Shown here piece by piece: positions 22,451 through 32,235 of a DNA stretch of 32,281 nt. Origin of the DNA: an uncultured Ruminococcus sp. (lineage in GTDB: Bacteria; Bacillota; Clostridia; Oscillospirales; Ruminococcaceae). A program made the translations under genes and the position numbers. Under the pieces are notes generated by a model, which saw only the letters and a program-made list of their open reading frames with translations, did not search any database and was not told the origin of the DNA. The stretch spans positions 1-32,281 of the forward strand of contig CANPYF010000006.1 in NCBI GenBank assembly GCA_947587925.1, given 5' to 3'. Within the stretch, counting starts at the first letter, position 1, and each line of letters opens with the position of its first letter.

Positions 22451-22479
22451 ATTATACCATACTTTTTTTGAAATAGCAA
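22451..22479 (-). promoter_or_regulatory. Sigma-A promoter of the GH43 gene
   Basis: On the minus strand TTGCTA (22474-22479) and TATAAT (22451-22456) are 17 bases apart, about 50 bases before the GH43 start. Confidence 0.75.
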
Positions 22480-22539
22480 TATTTAAATTATGCAAAGCTG
22501 AAATATATCCTGTTTTCCGCGGTTTTACGCGTGTATTTA

Positions 22540-22568
22540 TTGACTTTTTTAATAATGTTTAGTATAAT
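22540..22568 (+). promoter_or_regulatory. Sigma-A promoter of the WYL regulator gene
   Basis: TTGACT (22540-22545) and TATAAT (22563-22568) are 17 bases apart, 42 bases before the start. Only about 60 bases separate it from the divergent GH43 promoter. Confidence 0.78.
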
Positions 22569-22610
22569 CAAATAAGAGAAGATCAAAATTTTGAACAGGA
22601 GGAAAAAAGT

Positions 22611-23597
22611 ATGTCACGGGAACGTATTTTACATATTCTTGATTTTATTTCGCATAACACGGACGAGGATCACGGCGTGACCCTTAAAGAGATCAGCAAT
22701 TATCTTAAAGAAGAGAAAAATCAGGGGAATATCTCACCGCTCACCATAAGGCGCGACATAAGCAAGCTTGTGGATCTGGGGTACGGTATTGCCGAGGAGC
22801 ATGGTGCGCACAATACTGCTTATTACAAATTGGTCGAAAGGGATTTTACATTTAATGAGATAAGATTTATCGTAGATTCCGTATCAATAAATAAATTTCT
22901 CACACCGCAGCAAAAGCGATCGCTGATAAATAAATTTGAGAAATTTTCCACACCTGCCGAACTGCGGCAGCTTTCAAGCAGGATCTCGCTTGAATATACC
23001 GCTTCGCCTTCGCTCGATCTGCTGGATAATCTTGATAAGATACATACGCTCATTTCGCAGAAACGGTTTATTGATTTCAGTTACGGTAAATTTGATACAG
23101 ATCATAATGTAGTATATTATAAAAAATCGCGCTCGGTGCTGCCTGTAAGGGTGGTATATTTTCACGATAAATTTTATTTAAAATGCTTTGATGTACAAAA
23201 CGATCAGTTCAGGACATACCGCGTTGACCGTATGAATGAAATAACCGGCGGTGATGTATATGACAAGCCTTTGCCGAAGGAGCATAAGCATAATGCTTTT
23301 ATTGCCGATATGTTCCCGCCCGATTATTTTGACACCGTTACGCTGAGGATCAAAAAATTTCTGCTTGATGAGATGATAGAACAGCTTTGCAGCTATGCTT
23401 CGGTGCGGGAAGATTTTGACGATCCTGAATATGATGTGGTCCATGCGCGTGTCGGAGTAAACAGGCAGTTCTTTTTATGGATAATGAGTTACGGCGACGG
23501 CGTTGAGATACTTTCTCCGGTCAAGGTAAAGGAGCAGTTTATTGAAGAATTGAAAAAGGTTTGCAGTCAATACCCTGAAATGACCGATATGTTATAA
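22611..23597 (+). CDS. WYL-domain transcriptional regulator
   Basis: The 328-residue protein has an N-terminal helix-turn-helix region (about 1-75: VTLKEISNYL, then SPLTIRRDISKLVDLGYGI, a DeoR-like recognition helix). The WYL domain follows at about 135-225, with VVYFHDKFYLKCFD in the WYL position and FRTYRVDRMNEI, whose arginines bind ligand in relatives. A C-terminal WCX-like extension ends the protein (LRIKKFLLDEMIEQL to EILSPVKVKEQFIEELKKV). WYL proteins sense nucleic acids or small molecules and often control a neighbouring gene. Here the neighbour is the divergent GH43 gene, so a sugar-responsive switch is a fair inference. An AGGAGG site lies directly before the ATG. Confidence 0.9.
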   Translation: MSRERILHILDFISHNTDEDHGVTLKEISNYLKEEKNQGNISPLTIRRDISKLVDLGYGIAEEHGAHNTAYYKLVERDFTFNEIRFIVDSVSINKFLTPQQKRSLINKFEKFSTPAELRQLSSRISLEYTASPSLDLLDNLDKIHTLISQKRFIDFSYGKFDTDHNVVYYKKSRSVLPVRVVYFHDKFYLKCFDVQNDQFRTYRVDRMNEITGGDVYDKPLPKEHKHNAFIADMFPPDYFDTVTLRIKKFLLDEMIEQLCSYASVREDFDDPEYDVVHARVGVNRQFFLWIMSYGDGVEILSPVKVKEQFIEELKKVCSQYPEMTDML

Positions 23598-23602
23598 CGG
23601 CT

Positions 23603-23628
23603 GCGGAGATCTCCGTTTCTCCGCTTTT
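23603..23628 (+). terminator. Terminator of the WYL gene
   Basis: GCGGAGA (23603-23609) pairs with TCTCCGC (23618-23624), followed by four T. It lies six bases after the WYL stop codon. Confidence 0.65.
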
Positions 23629-23681
23629 CACAAGCACCCTAAACGATAAATTTCACCAAACTATCACAAAATTTTCACCCG

Positions 23682-23701
23682 TTTTTTTTTTTTTTTTTTT
23701 T
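23682..23701. repeat. Homopolymer run of 20 T
   Basis: Twenty consecutive T stand 309 bases before the giant surface-protein gene and 175 bases before its -35 box. Such long runs slip readily in replication, so length may vary between cells; it could also be a sequencing artefact. Confidence 0.85.
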
Positions 23702-23742
23702 AAAATTGTATAGAAACATTTTTAAAAAAGCGTCAAAATCGT

Positions 23743-23826
23743 GTTATTTAACAAATAACAGGGATAATTAAAATGTAAGAAACATTATCCCGTTATGATC
23801 TGCGTGATAGATCATACGGCGGGATA
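23743..23826. repeat. Cluster of inverted repeats with competing arms
   Basis: GTTATTT/AAATAAC (23743-23759) is a perfect hairpin. GGGATAAT (23761-23768) pairs with ATTATCCC (23784-23791). The overlapping TATCCCG (23786-23792) can pair instead with CGGGATA (23820-23826), enclosing ATGATCT/AGATCAT (23795-23815). The last two foldings exclude each other. They lie upstream of the recognisable promoter. Confidence 0.65.
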
Positions 23827-23838
23827 CCGCACTTCGAT

Positions 23839-23871
23839 AATATTTTTATATTGAGCAAATATTTTTATATT
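23839..23871. repeat. Two AT-rich 14-bp direct repeats before the surface-protein promoter
   Basis: AATATTTTTATATT occurs at 23839-23852 and 23858-23871, with a period of 19 bases. The second copy ends 5 bases before the -35 box. It may be an UP element or a regulator site. Confidence 0.5.
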
Positions 23872-23876
23872 TTCCC

Positions 23877-23905
23877 TTGACGATCCCGAGGGTATATGAT
23901 ATAAT
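23877..23905 (+). promoter_or_regulatory. Sigma-A promoter of the giant surface-protein gene
   Basis: TTGACG (23877-23882) and TATAAT (23900-23905) are 17 bases apart, leaving a leader of about 100 bases before the ATG at 24011. Confidence 0.78.
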
Positions 23906-24010
23906 ATACATACTTTTATAGTATATTTAATCTAACACATAAAAATCATAAATTTTTGCAATAGGTTTCGGCATAATATTCCCATTATATTTTGACAAAG
24001 GGGTGTCAGT

Positions 24011-27000
24011 ATGAGCATACATAAAAAACAAAGCTCCCGTAAACTGTTTATGCGTATCAAAGCGGGTATTCTTTCCGCTGTCGTGTTTGCAGGCTCTGTA
24101 ATGTCAAATTATGCGGGGCTTATAGATGATCCCGCAATGTACGCCGCAGGCGAAGGATCTTCCGTGTCAGGCGAAAGCTCCGCCGTAGTTATCCCGGAAG
24201 GTCTGAATTATGAGATCGAATTAAAATCAAACGCACAGTGGAAAGTGACTTTCAGCGGCAGCGCGGCTATTCCCGCGAATATCCTTGATGCCGATGTGTT
24301 CAGCGCGTATAGGGATAATATTGATGAGGTAGAGATCGGAGAAGGTATTTCTAAAATACCTGAAAATGCTTTTAAAGGGCTGAAAAGTCTGCATATCGTT
24401 GATTTTGGCAAAAATTCGGCTGTTACAGAGATAGGTGCATCTGCGTTTGCCGGCTGCACTTATCTTGAAATTGTCGATCTGGAAAATTGCACCGATCTGC
24501 AAACAATTTCAGACGCCGCTTTTCAGAATACGGGGCTTGTTGAAGTGACTATCCCCGCAAATTTAACAACGATAGGCAACAGCGCTTTCAATCAATGCGG
24601 CAGTCTTACCGACGTACATTTTGAAAAAGATTGCAAAGTCAGCAGTTTCGGGGATAAGGCATTCGATAACTGCAAATCGCTTGTAAATGTCGAACTTGAA
24701 AACTGTACGGCAGCACAGATCACTTTCAATCATTCGGATTACACAGGCGCATTTTCAAATTGCAATTCGCTGAAAAAAGTAACCGTTCCGGCAGGTGCAT
24801 GGAGTGATATCGGCAGTATTTTCAGAGAATCACACTCACTTGAATCAGTTACTTTTATGCCTAATAGCAATGAAATAAAAGGTATCGGAAATATTGTTGC
24901 GGAAACATCGGTGGACGTCCTTGACTTTTCTCCTCTTGAAGGATTGACCAACATTGGCGCATGGCAGGTCAGGGGCAACTCGGTGACAAAAGTCGTTTTC
25001 CCCTCTTCTGTGAGCGGTGTTGGTCAACAGGCAGTCGGCGATATGCACGCGCTTACCGTGGTCGAATTTAAGCCGAATAATACGCTTGCTTATATCGGCG
25101 GACAAATGTTTCAAAATGACGATGCTTTGGTTTCCGTCAATCTGGAAGCTCTCACAAATCTTCAGTGGATAAGCTCTCAGGCATTTGAGAATTGTGAAAG
25201 CCTGACCTCCGTTACTTTCCCAAAAACATTGACTAAAATAGAAAGCAGCGCTTTTAACAACTGCAAAGGGCTGATAGATGTAAAATATGACGCCGCAAAT
25301 TTGTCCGAGGTTCAGGATAACATTTTTAACGGCGCAGGCTCTTTCGACCTGACTATATGTGAAAATGTAAAGACTATCCCTGCAAGTTTTCTGCTTCAGG
25401 CACAGGACCATATTTCGGGTCTTAAATTTGAAGGCACACCGACTTTCACTATAACAGGCGAAGGCGATCTGAAAGAACCGTTTGCGGCAGGCGGTGAATA
25501 CACCGTTGACGAGGGCGGAAATCTTTATAAAGTTGACGGTGATAATGCCATACTTGTCTATGCAAATAAAACGGCAGGAGAAATAACTATCCCCGATTCC
25601 GTGAACGGTCATACGGTAACAGGCATAGCAAAAAATGCTTTCAGAAATTCAAATGTGACCGAGCTGACGTTTGAAAAACCTGAAAATATTACATCAATTG
25701 AGGAGTATGCTTTTGCAAATGCAATGCTGCTTGGATCGATCAACGGAGAAACTATAGACAGCGAAATCAAAGCACTGTTTACAAGTGCAAGTGCGATAGG
25801 CAGCAATATTTTCTATAATACGGAAATACAAAATGACAGCGGTACTAAAATTACAGAAGATGTTTTCTCAAATGGAGCAACGCCTGAAGAACATGGTACT
25901 GCAATTGAAATTTATAGAAGTGACACAAGAACCCTGAACTACACTGTTAGTAATCATACAGACGAAACCGACGGCAAATTCCTGACAGGTGAGACCGCAA
26001 AAGTGGAGTTCGCCTATAACGGCGGCCGTCCTGTAAGAATTTACATCAGAGCAGATAAAAATGCGGTCATCGAATTCAACGACAACGGCATTTCTCTTCA
26101 AGAAACAGGTGTTGATGGAATTTATTACTATGATGTTGTGCATGAAGGAGCATCAACAAGCAATAATATCCTTAGTCTGAGCTATCCGAATTTCACTCCT
26201 CCCGGCAGTAAAATGCAGGTATGGGCAGTTGAATTTGATGATAATGATGCATTTTATAATTATTTTAAAGATGAAAATAAAAATGCAGTCATTTATCCTG
26301 ATGATAAAGACGGAACAGGTAAATACGAGGTTTCGGATAAATATTTTGAGATCGAGTGGACGACAAAACCTAATGAATTTAAATTGACTAAAACTTATGA
26401 CTCTTCCGCTAATCCTTATTTTATCAAATCATCAGACGACAAAATAACTCTCAAAGACCTTAAATACAGGGTCACTTTTACTAAAGAAAATGCAGAGGCG
26501 GCTGATATAAATATCGGAAGCGATATCGTCCGCTATGTTGATTATGCGGATACGCTTGCTCTGCCCGAAAAGCTGAAATGGCTTGACGGAATAAATACAA
26601 GTTATACAGATACTCATTTTATCAAAAACGGTGACAGCGGTACGCTGTATATCAATATCGGCGGCAAGGACTACGAAATGTTTACGCTCTCAGGCGTGCA
26701 GAATCTTGTTGATATGTCTGTCAAGCCGACCAATGACGGAAAAATTTCGCTCTGCTGGCGGCTGGCAAATACAAGCTCGACTGCGGAGATAACCCCTTTT
26801 GACGGGTATATCACCTTCGGCTCGGAAGTAATTGTCGCTGACAATGATGTCACCGCAGGAATGGCTATCGGAGATATAAATAATAGTATTTCCGCAAATG
26901 AATATTTTACCTTTTCAAGAATGCAAAGCGACTCGGGCGCTGTCACAGTTACAAACTTTACCGCGCCCGACAGCAAACTTATTTTCAGCAAAGATGTGCT

Positions 27001-30000
27001 TGATACCGTTACCCGCATGGGCGAAGATGTGCGGTATAAGATAACGGTCGAAAATCCGTCTGCATTTGATTATACGGGTATGACGAAAATTACAGATGAT
27101 CTGAATGCAGATAAGCAAAGTATCCATTACATCAAGCCCGAAAATATGCAGGCTCTTTTTGACGAAGACTACGGCGATAAATTAACTATCACTATCAGCA
27201 ACGCAGTACTGGCAAAAAAATTGACACAATCAACAAATGTTCATACGATCAACAAAACAGACACTGCAACCATTTCCGAACAGAATACAGCCGCTAATGA
27301 CGATTTAGCGTATAAAGGCATGGCAAAAGCGGATTCGAGTGTTGCCTATAAAGATGTTACAATTACGCTGCACAAAAATAGTGATGGTTATATTGAACTT
27401 AAATATAATGAAGGTTCAGTTGATAAAACAATAACTATAGGCGTAGGAAGGGACAATCCTTCCATTGCTGACGCACTTGATTCAATAGGTTATATTGTCA
27501 CAGTATCAGACAGTTATAAATTGGAATGGGATTTTAAAGATTATACATTTGAGGGCGGCAAAAAGATAGAATTTGACATCAATGCGTCCCTTAAAGATTC
27601 GCTGATGTATCTGCCGGAAAAGGATCATAACGCTTATTATAACGCGCCGAGCGGTATTGAGATACCTACTTTTAATAGGGCGGATCTTAGCGGAGATGAA
27701 CCTGATTCTGCGCAAACGCCCGAACAAAAAGTGTATCATGATCTTAAGATCAGAAAAGGCGCTTATATCGGCGGGGAGGAGATGAACGAGAACTACCAGC
27801 CGAAGGATAATGATGTTCTTGATTATTTTGTAAAGGTCTCTCATGAAGGCTCGGGCAGCTATGATGTTCTGCCCGTGGTCGACCATATGACGGGCAAACA
27901 GGCGGTCATTGTTGAGTTTGAGCGGAATAAAAACGCCAAATGGGCTACAGAGCTCACTTGGGTCAATTATCCCGAATCGGAAGGCGAAAACAAAATAATC
28001 ACTATTGACGGAGTAAAATACTATGTTCTGAATCAAGATCATACTTACAATGGCGTTTATACAAGCGAATATTATGCCGATTCGATCACGGTAAAGAAAA
28101 CCGAAGACGGTCTTGACACGCTGATAAAATACTATATTGAAAATACACCCGAAAGAGATTTTGACCTTGATGTGACCTACAAAGCGATAACAAGTCAGGA
28201 ACTTGCCGGCAATGTATACACAAACGATAAGTTTACTCTTGGAAATGAAGCATGGCTGAACGACCGCCCCGGACACAGAATTTATGATGAGATCGGCGTG
28301 AGCGGCTCTGCCGTTGAGATAGATAAGAAAATACTTATCGGTGAAATGAAAGATGATCCGGAAGACGAAGACGTTGTCGAAGAGCTCCCTATCAAGCAGA
28401 GCGAAAATCAGGTCACCTACAGGCTTATGCTGCACAGCATAGCGGTGAAAACCGATGACGACGGAAATATCACGGATATTGGTTCCGAACTGACGGTGAA
28501 CGGCAATGATATTTTTGATATGCTGCCGCTTACGGGAAGTGCGTTTGATTGGTCGAAAGACAACATCAGTAATATTACTTATAAGGCCGGCGAAGCGGGC
28601 TATCGAAAAGAAGAGGATAGCTTTATAAAAGATGTTCCCGGAAAATTCACTTATAATGGCGTAGAATTAAATGGTAAAAGTGGCGGAAGCGAATGGGAAG
28701 TTAAAAAATATAGTGAAGGCAGTCCTTCGGAAATAGTTAAACCGACAGACACCGCCGACCAGCAATATATTAAATGGAACGAGAATTTCAATGTAATACT
28801 CCCGCCTGACGCGACGGTGTATATGTATGTGACGCTCACCTTCCCCGGAAAAGATAAAGATGAACAATGGGATACATTCCTGAAAGAAAAGGGTACTGAT
28901 AAACTTATCAACACATTTTATGTGTACAATATGCCCTCGCCTGTTTCTCACACCCTCGCCGACCCGCCTGTTGCGCTGCTCCAGAAGGGCGTTTATGAAA
29001 CGGGAACTTATGTCACTAAAAATGAATGGGCAGAACTGACAAATCAGTATTTTATTGGACCGGACAGATTCCATTATTCAAACACTTATACGGGAAGCAG
29101 ACTGAAAAACACGGTAACTTATTATGTCGTTCTGCGCAATTCGGGAAATACTAATTTGTATCTCGCCCCGCTTTATGATATTCTGCCGCCGGGATTTTCT
29201 TATATGGCGCTGCGAACAGCTGACGGAAGTGATCCGACTTCAAATCAGCATGTAGGCAGCAGTGAAGTTTATTGGAGTTCTAAAGGTCAAGCTACTGATA
29301 ACCATGTAGGAATTATCGCAAAGCCTAAGGACGATAACAATGATGATTTTGCAAATATTTTACCTAATTATGAAAATTATGTAAGAACCAAGGTGAAATA
29401 TTCCTATGCTGAAGACAGTGAAAAACATGAAACCGATGATGGACGCCAAATACTTAAATTTGAATTTGAAAACGATAACTCTTACACCGGACTTCCATAC
29501 GATGACAAAAAAGACGCATATTACCTTGAACCCGGTCAATTTTTGCAATTTGCATACACCTGTTACACGGGTGATAATGAGATCAACGAAGCTGAAAATA
29601 CGATCGTTATGCAGAGTTATGACCCGTACAATACGGGTGCGTCGCCCGAAATAGATGATACCACGGACGTTGTTGTAAAAAATATTCACAAGACTGCGCC
29701 GAACAATGACGGCGGGCGTGAACTCTGGACAAATAAAGATGCTGAAAATGCAGATTTTAAAGGCGAAGGTATTGACATAGTAGGAGATGATAAAGAGCCC
29801 TATTGGTTTGCGTCTTCCGTCAAGGTCACAAGGGATAAAATTTCCCCGGGCATTAAGAAAACGGTAAAAGAACCTATGATAGCATCCGGTGATAAAGCTG
29901 AATGGACGGTAACTTCATTTAACAATTCGCCTTCCGAAATTTCAGGCTATAAGATCACAGATACGCTCGATCTGCCGCTGCAATTTTCGGGAAATTTCAA

Positions 30001-31795
30001 CTATTGTATGTATGGACGTAATAATAACGGTACGGATAGTTGGTATGTCTGCGCGGGCGGAAACCCCGAAAGTGATGACAGCTATCTGTTCAATATGACC
30101 AGGGACGGAGATAATATTACAGTAACTTCAAATACAGGTGATTCCGCAACTCTGACAATTGGCGGAGAAGAAAAAGAATTAAGCATAAAAACCGTATGCA
30201 ATAAAAATTTGACCGAAGATGTCAGAGCAAAGATCACCGTACAGATCTCCCATGATGAAAATAATCATGAAGTTTTAACTATAGGTTTCCCCGATAAAAA
30301 ATGGGGTATGCTCCCGAACGGTTACAGCAAATTGACGTTTTCCACCGGTCCGAAAGAAGTTGCCGCAGGCAAAGGTATCGACCCCGGAACATATACAAAT
30401 ACGGCGATGTTCAGCCCCGAGGACAATAAATATGATGACCGCATTACACAAGGCAGACTTGTCAAAGATAAAGACGGCAACAATATTGGTGTAGAATCTT
30501 CCGCAGTCGTCAGCATTTACGAGGGCAGCCCGTCAGGTTCGGTCAAGATGATCGAGGAAAAAGGTAAACCGGCTAATTTCACCACTTCCGAAAGAGATGA
30601 TAATTATATCAGTCTCAAGAATAAGAAGGATATATTTACTTATACGCTGGAAGTGCGAAATGTCAACGATGCAGAATCAATGAGTAATCTGGTCATCATC
30701 GATAATCTTCCTCAGACTGATGACGCAACAACGCTCCGGCAGGAAAGCAAGCGTGAAAGTGAATTTAAGGTAAGCCTTGCGGAAAATCCTGATGTCCAAG
30801 TATGGCTCTATGAAGATGCGAAAGCGCTGAATGAAATAACGGGTAGAGATAAAACATCTCCTGCTAAATATGATACGAGTATAACTCCTAAAGTTCTTGA
30901 ACAGGGCAAAGATTACATCGTCGAATACAGCGATAAACCCAATGACTTCAATGAGGACGACTGGACAGGGAAAAATTATCCGATCGAAACAGGTGGTAAT
31001 ATGTGGTATGACGCCCCTACATCATCTACCCGCTCAATAAGAATACACTTTACGACGGACAGGGATATTGAGAAAAATCAGGCTGTCCAGATACGCTTTG
31101 ACGCGCATATAGACGACACGGCTGCTTCACCGGGTCAGATCGCATGGAACACTTTCGGCTACAGCTACAGCATTCGCAGCTTGGTCGCAAAAGCCTCGCC
31201 GAACAAAGTAGGTATATGTATTCCCGGCTGCCCGACACTTTCCAAAAAAGTTGTAAACTCAAAAGGCGAAACCTCGGCTGTACCCGAAAATACAACGTTT
31301 GGATTTATCATCTATAAGAGCGATAAACCTATTGATTTCAAGGACTGCACGGCAAAAACGGTTGGAGAAGCATTGACGGGCGTAGATTTTATGTACACTG
31401 AACTTACTGTTGAAAAAGATCAATCCGAATCTGCTGAAAAGATGTTAGAAAAGTTCGTGAAATGGGAGTATACCGCCGGAGATGGATTTAAGAGTACATC
31501 GGCAGTAAGTGACTGGGACACGGAAGCAGCATATCACATTGTTGAATTAGATGCCGGCGAAAATTATAGTTATAGAAGCACCAATAATGCGGAAGAAAAT
31601 AACTACGAATTTAAGCTCGCGCCGATAGGCAATACTTCGCTGAATTTTGTCAATGAGAATATGATCTCTGCCCCTGTGGAACTGCCTTCGGCAGGCGGCA
31701 AAGGTACAAGAATGTTTATTATCGGCGGTCTGATGACGCTCTGTTCGGGTGCATTTTTCCTTATGCGGAATAAGCGCAAAAATACAAAGGCATGA
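24011..31795 (+). CDS. Giant cell-wall-anchored surface protein (BspA-like repeats, DUF11-like modules, LPSAG signal)
   Basis: The 2594-residue protein starts with a basic region and a signal-peptide core (AGILSAVVFAGSV) cut near residue 45. Residues ~100-580 are BspA-type leucine-rich repeats, with recurring units such as TIGNSAFNQCGSLTDVHF. From ~985 to 2400 a series of Ig-like DUF11/isopeptide-type modules each begins with a lysine-containing strand. Starts lie near 986 (FSKDVLDTVTRMGEDVRYKI), 1243, 1435, 1652, 1945 and 2175. A prealbumin-like domain lies at ~2408-2550. LPSAG (2558-2562), a hydrophobic stretch and RNKRKNTKA form a sortase signal. Together these describe a stalk with a binding head at its tip, probably an adhesin. 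No sortase gene is in the window. The gene looks more AT-rich than its neighbours, which may reflect transfer. AAAGGGGTG precedes the ATG. Confidence 0.9.
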   Translation: MSIHKKQSSRKLFMRIKAGILSAVVFAGSVMSNYAGLIDDPAMYAAGEGSSVSGESSAVVIPEGLNYEIELKSNAQWKVTFSGSAAIPANILDADVFSAYRDNIDEVEIGEGISKIPENAFKGLKSLHIVDFGKNSAVTEIGASAFAGCTYLEIVDLENCTDLQTISDAAFQNTGLVEVTIPANLTTIGNSAFNQCGSLTDVHFEKDCKVSSFGDKAFDNCKSLVNVELENCTAAQITFNHSDYTGAFSNCNSLKKVTVPAGAWSDIGSIFRESHSLESVTFMPNSNEIKGIGNIVAETSVDVLDFSPLEGLTNIGAWQVRGNSVTKVVFPSSVSGVGQQAVGDMHALTVVEFKPNNTLAYIGGQMFQNDDALVSVNLEALTNLQWISSQAFENCESLTSVTFPKTLTKIESSAFNNCKGLIDVKYDAANLSEVQDNIFNGAGSFDLTICENVKTIPASFLLQAQDHISGLKFEGTPTFTITGEGDLKEPFAAGGEYTVDEGGNLYKVDGDNAILVYANKTAGEITIPDSVNGHTVTGIAKNAFRNSNVTELTFEKPENITSIEEYAFANAMLLGSINGETIDSEIKALFTSASAIGSNIFYNTEIQNDSGTKITEDVFSNGATPEEHGTAIEIYRSDTRTLNYTVSNHTDETDGKFLTGETAKVEFAYNGGRPVRIYIRADKNAVIEFNDNGISLQETGVDGIYYYDVVHEGASTSNNILSLSYPNFTPPGSKMQVWAVEFDDNDAFYNYFKDENKNAVIYPDDKDGTGKYEVSDKYFEIEWTTKPNEFKLTKTYDSSANPYFIKSSDDKITLKDLKYRVTFTKENAEAADINIGSDIVRYVDYADTLALPEKLKWLDGINTSYTDTHFIKNGDSGTLYINIGGKDYEMFTLSGVQNLVDMSVKPTNDGKISLCWRLANTSSTAEITPFDGYITFGSEVIVADNDVTAGMAIGDINNSISANEYFTFSRMQSDSGAVTVTNFTAPDSKLIFSKDVLDTVTRMGEDVRYKITVENPSAFDYTGMTKITDDLNADKQSIHYIKPENMQALFDEDYGDKLTITISNAVLAKKLTQSTNVHTINKTDTATISEQNTAANDDLAYKGMAKADSSVAYKDVTITLHKNSDGYIELKYNEGSVDKTITIGVGRDNPSIADALDSIGYIVTVSDSYKLEWDFKDYTFEGGKKIEFDINASLKDSLMYLPEKDHNAYYNAPSGIEIPTFNRADLSGDEPDSAQTPEQKVYHDLKIRKGAYIGGEEMNENYQPKDNDVLDYFVKVSHEGSGSYDVLPVVDHMTGKQAVIVEFERNKNAKWATELTWVNYPESEGENKIITIDGVKYYVLNQDHTYNGVYTSEYYADSITVKKTEDGLDTLIKYYIENTPERDFDLDVTYKAITSQELAGNVYTNDKFTLGNEAWLNDRPGHRIYDEIGVSGSAVEIDKKILIGEMKDDPEDEDVVEELPIKQSENQVTYRLMLHSIAVKTDDDGNITDIGSELTVNGNDIFDMLPLTGSAFDWSKDNISNITYKAGEAGYRKEEDSFIKDVPGKFTYNGVELNGKSGGSEWEVKKYSEGSPSEIVKPTDTADQQYIKWNENFNVILPPDATVYMYVTLTFPGKDKDEQWDTFLKEKGTDKLINTFYVYNMPSPVSHTLADPPVALLQKGVYETGTYVTKNEWAELTNQYFIGPDRFHYSNTYTGSRLKNTVTYYVVLRNSGNTNLYLAPLYDILPPGFSYMALRTADGSDPTSNQHVGSSEVYWSSKGQATDNHVGIIAKPKDDNNDDFANILPNYENYVRTKVKYSYAEDSEKHETDDGRQILKFEFENDNSYTGLPYDDKKDAYYLEPGQFLQFAYTCYTGDNEINEAENTIVMQSYDPYNTGASPEIDDTTDVVVKNIHKTAPNNDGGRELWTNKDAENADFKGEGIDIVGDDKEPYWFASSVKVTRDKISPGIKKTVKEPMIASGDKAEWTVTSFNNSPSEISGYKITDTLDLPLQFSGNFNYCMYGRNNNGTDSWYVCAGGNPESDDSYLFNMTRDGDNITVTSNTGDSATLTIGGEEKELSIKTVCNKNLTEDVRAKITVQISHDENNHEVLTIGFPDKKWGMLPNGYSKLTFSTGPKEVAAGKGIDPGTYTNTAMFSPEDNKYDDRITQGRLVKDKDGNNIGVESSAVVSIYEGSPSGSVKMIEEKGKPANFTTSERDDNYISLKNKKDIFTYTLEVRNVNDAESMSNLVIIDNLPQTDDATTLRQESKRESEFKVSLAENPDVQVWLYEDAKALNEITGRDKTSPAKYDTSITPKVLEQGKDYIVEYSDKPNDFNEDDWTGKNYPIETGGNMWYDAPTSSTRSIRIHFTTDRDIEKNQAVQIRFDAHIDDTAASPGQIAWNTFGYSYSIRSLVAKASPNKVGICIPGCPTLSKKVVNSKGETSAVPENTTFGFIIYKSDKPIDFKDCTAKTVGEALTGVDFMYTELTVEKDQSESAEKMLEKFVKWEYTAGDGFKSTSAVSDWDTEAAYHIVELDAGENYSYRSTNNAEENNYEFKLAPIGNTSLNFVNENMISAPVELPSAGGKGTRMFIIGGLMTLCSGAFFLMRNKRKNTKA

Positions 31796-31905
31796 AAACG
31801 CCCTCTTTTACGGATATCCCGCCTGCAAACGGCAGGAGCATGACCGATCATTAAACGAATGCGCTCTGCTGACCGTGTGCAGCTTCAACTCCGTTTACCT
31901 GTATT

Positions 31906-31933
31906 AAAAAAGCCCGTGTTTACGGGCTTTTTT
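31906..31933. terminator. Bidirectional terminator after the surface-protein gene
   Basis: AAAAAAGCCCGT (31906-31917) and ACGGGCTTTTTT (31922-31933) are perfect complements around a GTTT loop, giving T runs in both directions. It serves the surface-protein gene and the converging BRCT fragment. The bases between 31796 and 31905 hold only a weak CCTGC/GCAGG hairpin and no gene. Confidence 0.88.
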
Positions 31934-31983
31934 GCTTTTCGGATCTCGTCAGGTACGCCGTTCGGCGCTTTAGACGAAAAAAT

Positions 31984-32235
31984 TTAATTAATATCGCCGA
32001 TCATTTCAAGAAATTCTTTTTCGCTTAAAATAGTTATACCGAGCGATCGGGCTTTGGAGAGTTTACTTCCCGCTTTTTCTCCTGCAATAAGATAATCGGT
32101 TTTATAAGAAATACTGCTCGTTACTTTTCCGCCTTTGCTTTCAATAAGCTGTGCAGCTTTCGCCCTTGGCATGGATGAAAGCGTTCCTGTAAGTACGAAG
32201 GTTTTTCCTTCGGTAACATTATCGGCAAAAAAATG
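31984..32235 (-). pseudogene. BRCT-domain fragment, LigA C-terminus-like, probably frameshifted
   Basis: The minus-strand frame ending at 31984 encodes most of a BRCT domain: [20 protein letters not shown], then [31 protein letters not shown] and a terminal hydrophobic helix. This is the pattern found at the C-terminus of NAD-dependent DNA ligase LigA, where the domain helps bind nicked DNA. The only ATG (32172) lies after the first beta strand GKTFVLTG, so starting there would break the fold. In this frame a TAA stop occurs at 32236-32238. Just there TTATCGGCAA is present twice with a 17-base offset (32219-32228 and 32236-32245); removing 17 bases joins the frame to an open frame reaching the window edge. 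Upstream residues in that frame do not look clearly like LigA, so another BRCT protein is possible. Confidence 0.55.

Noticed and set aside
24845-28435. Long minus-strand frames within the surface-protein gene
   Set aside because: They are antisense to a continuous 2594-codon gene with clear domain structure, and lack ribosome sites and recognisable protein features.
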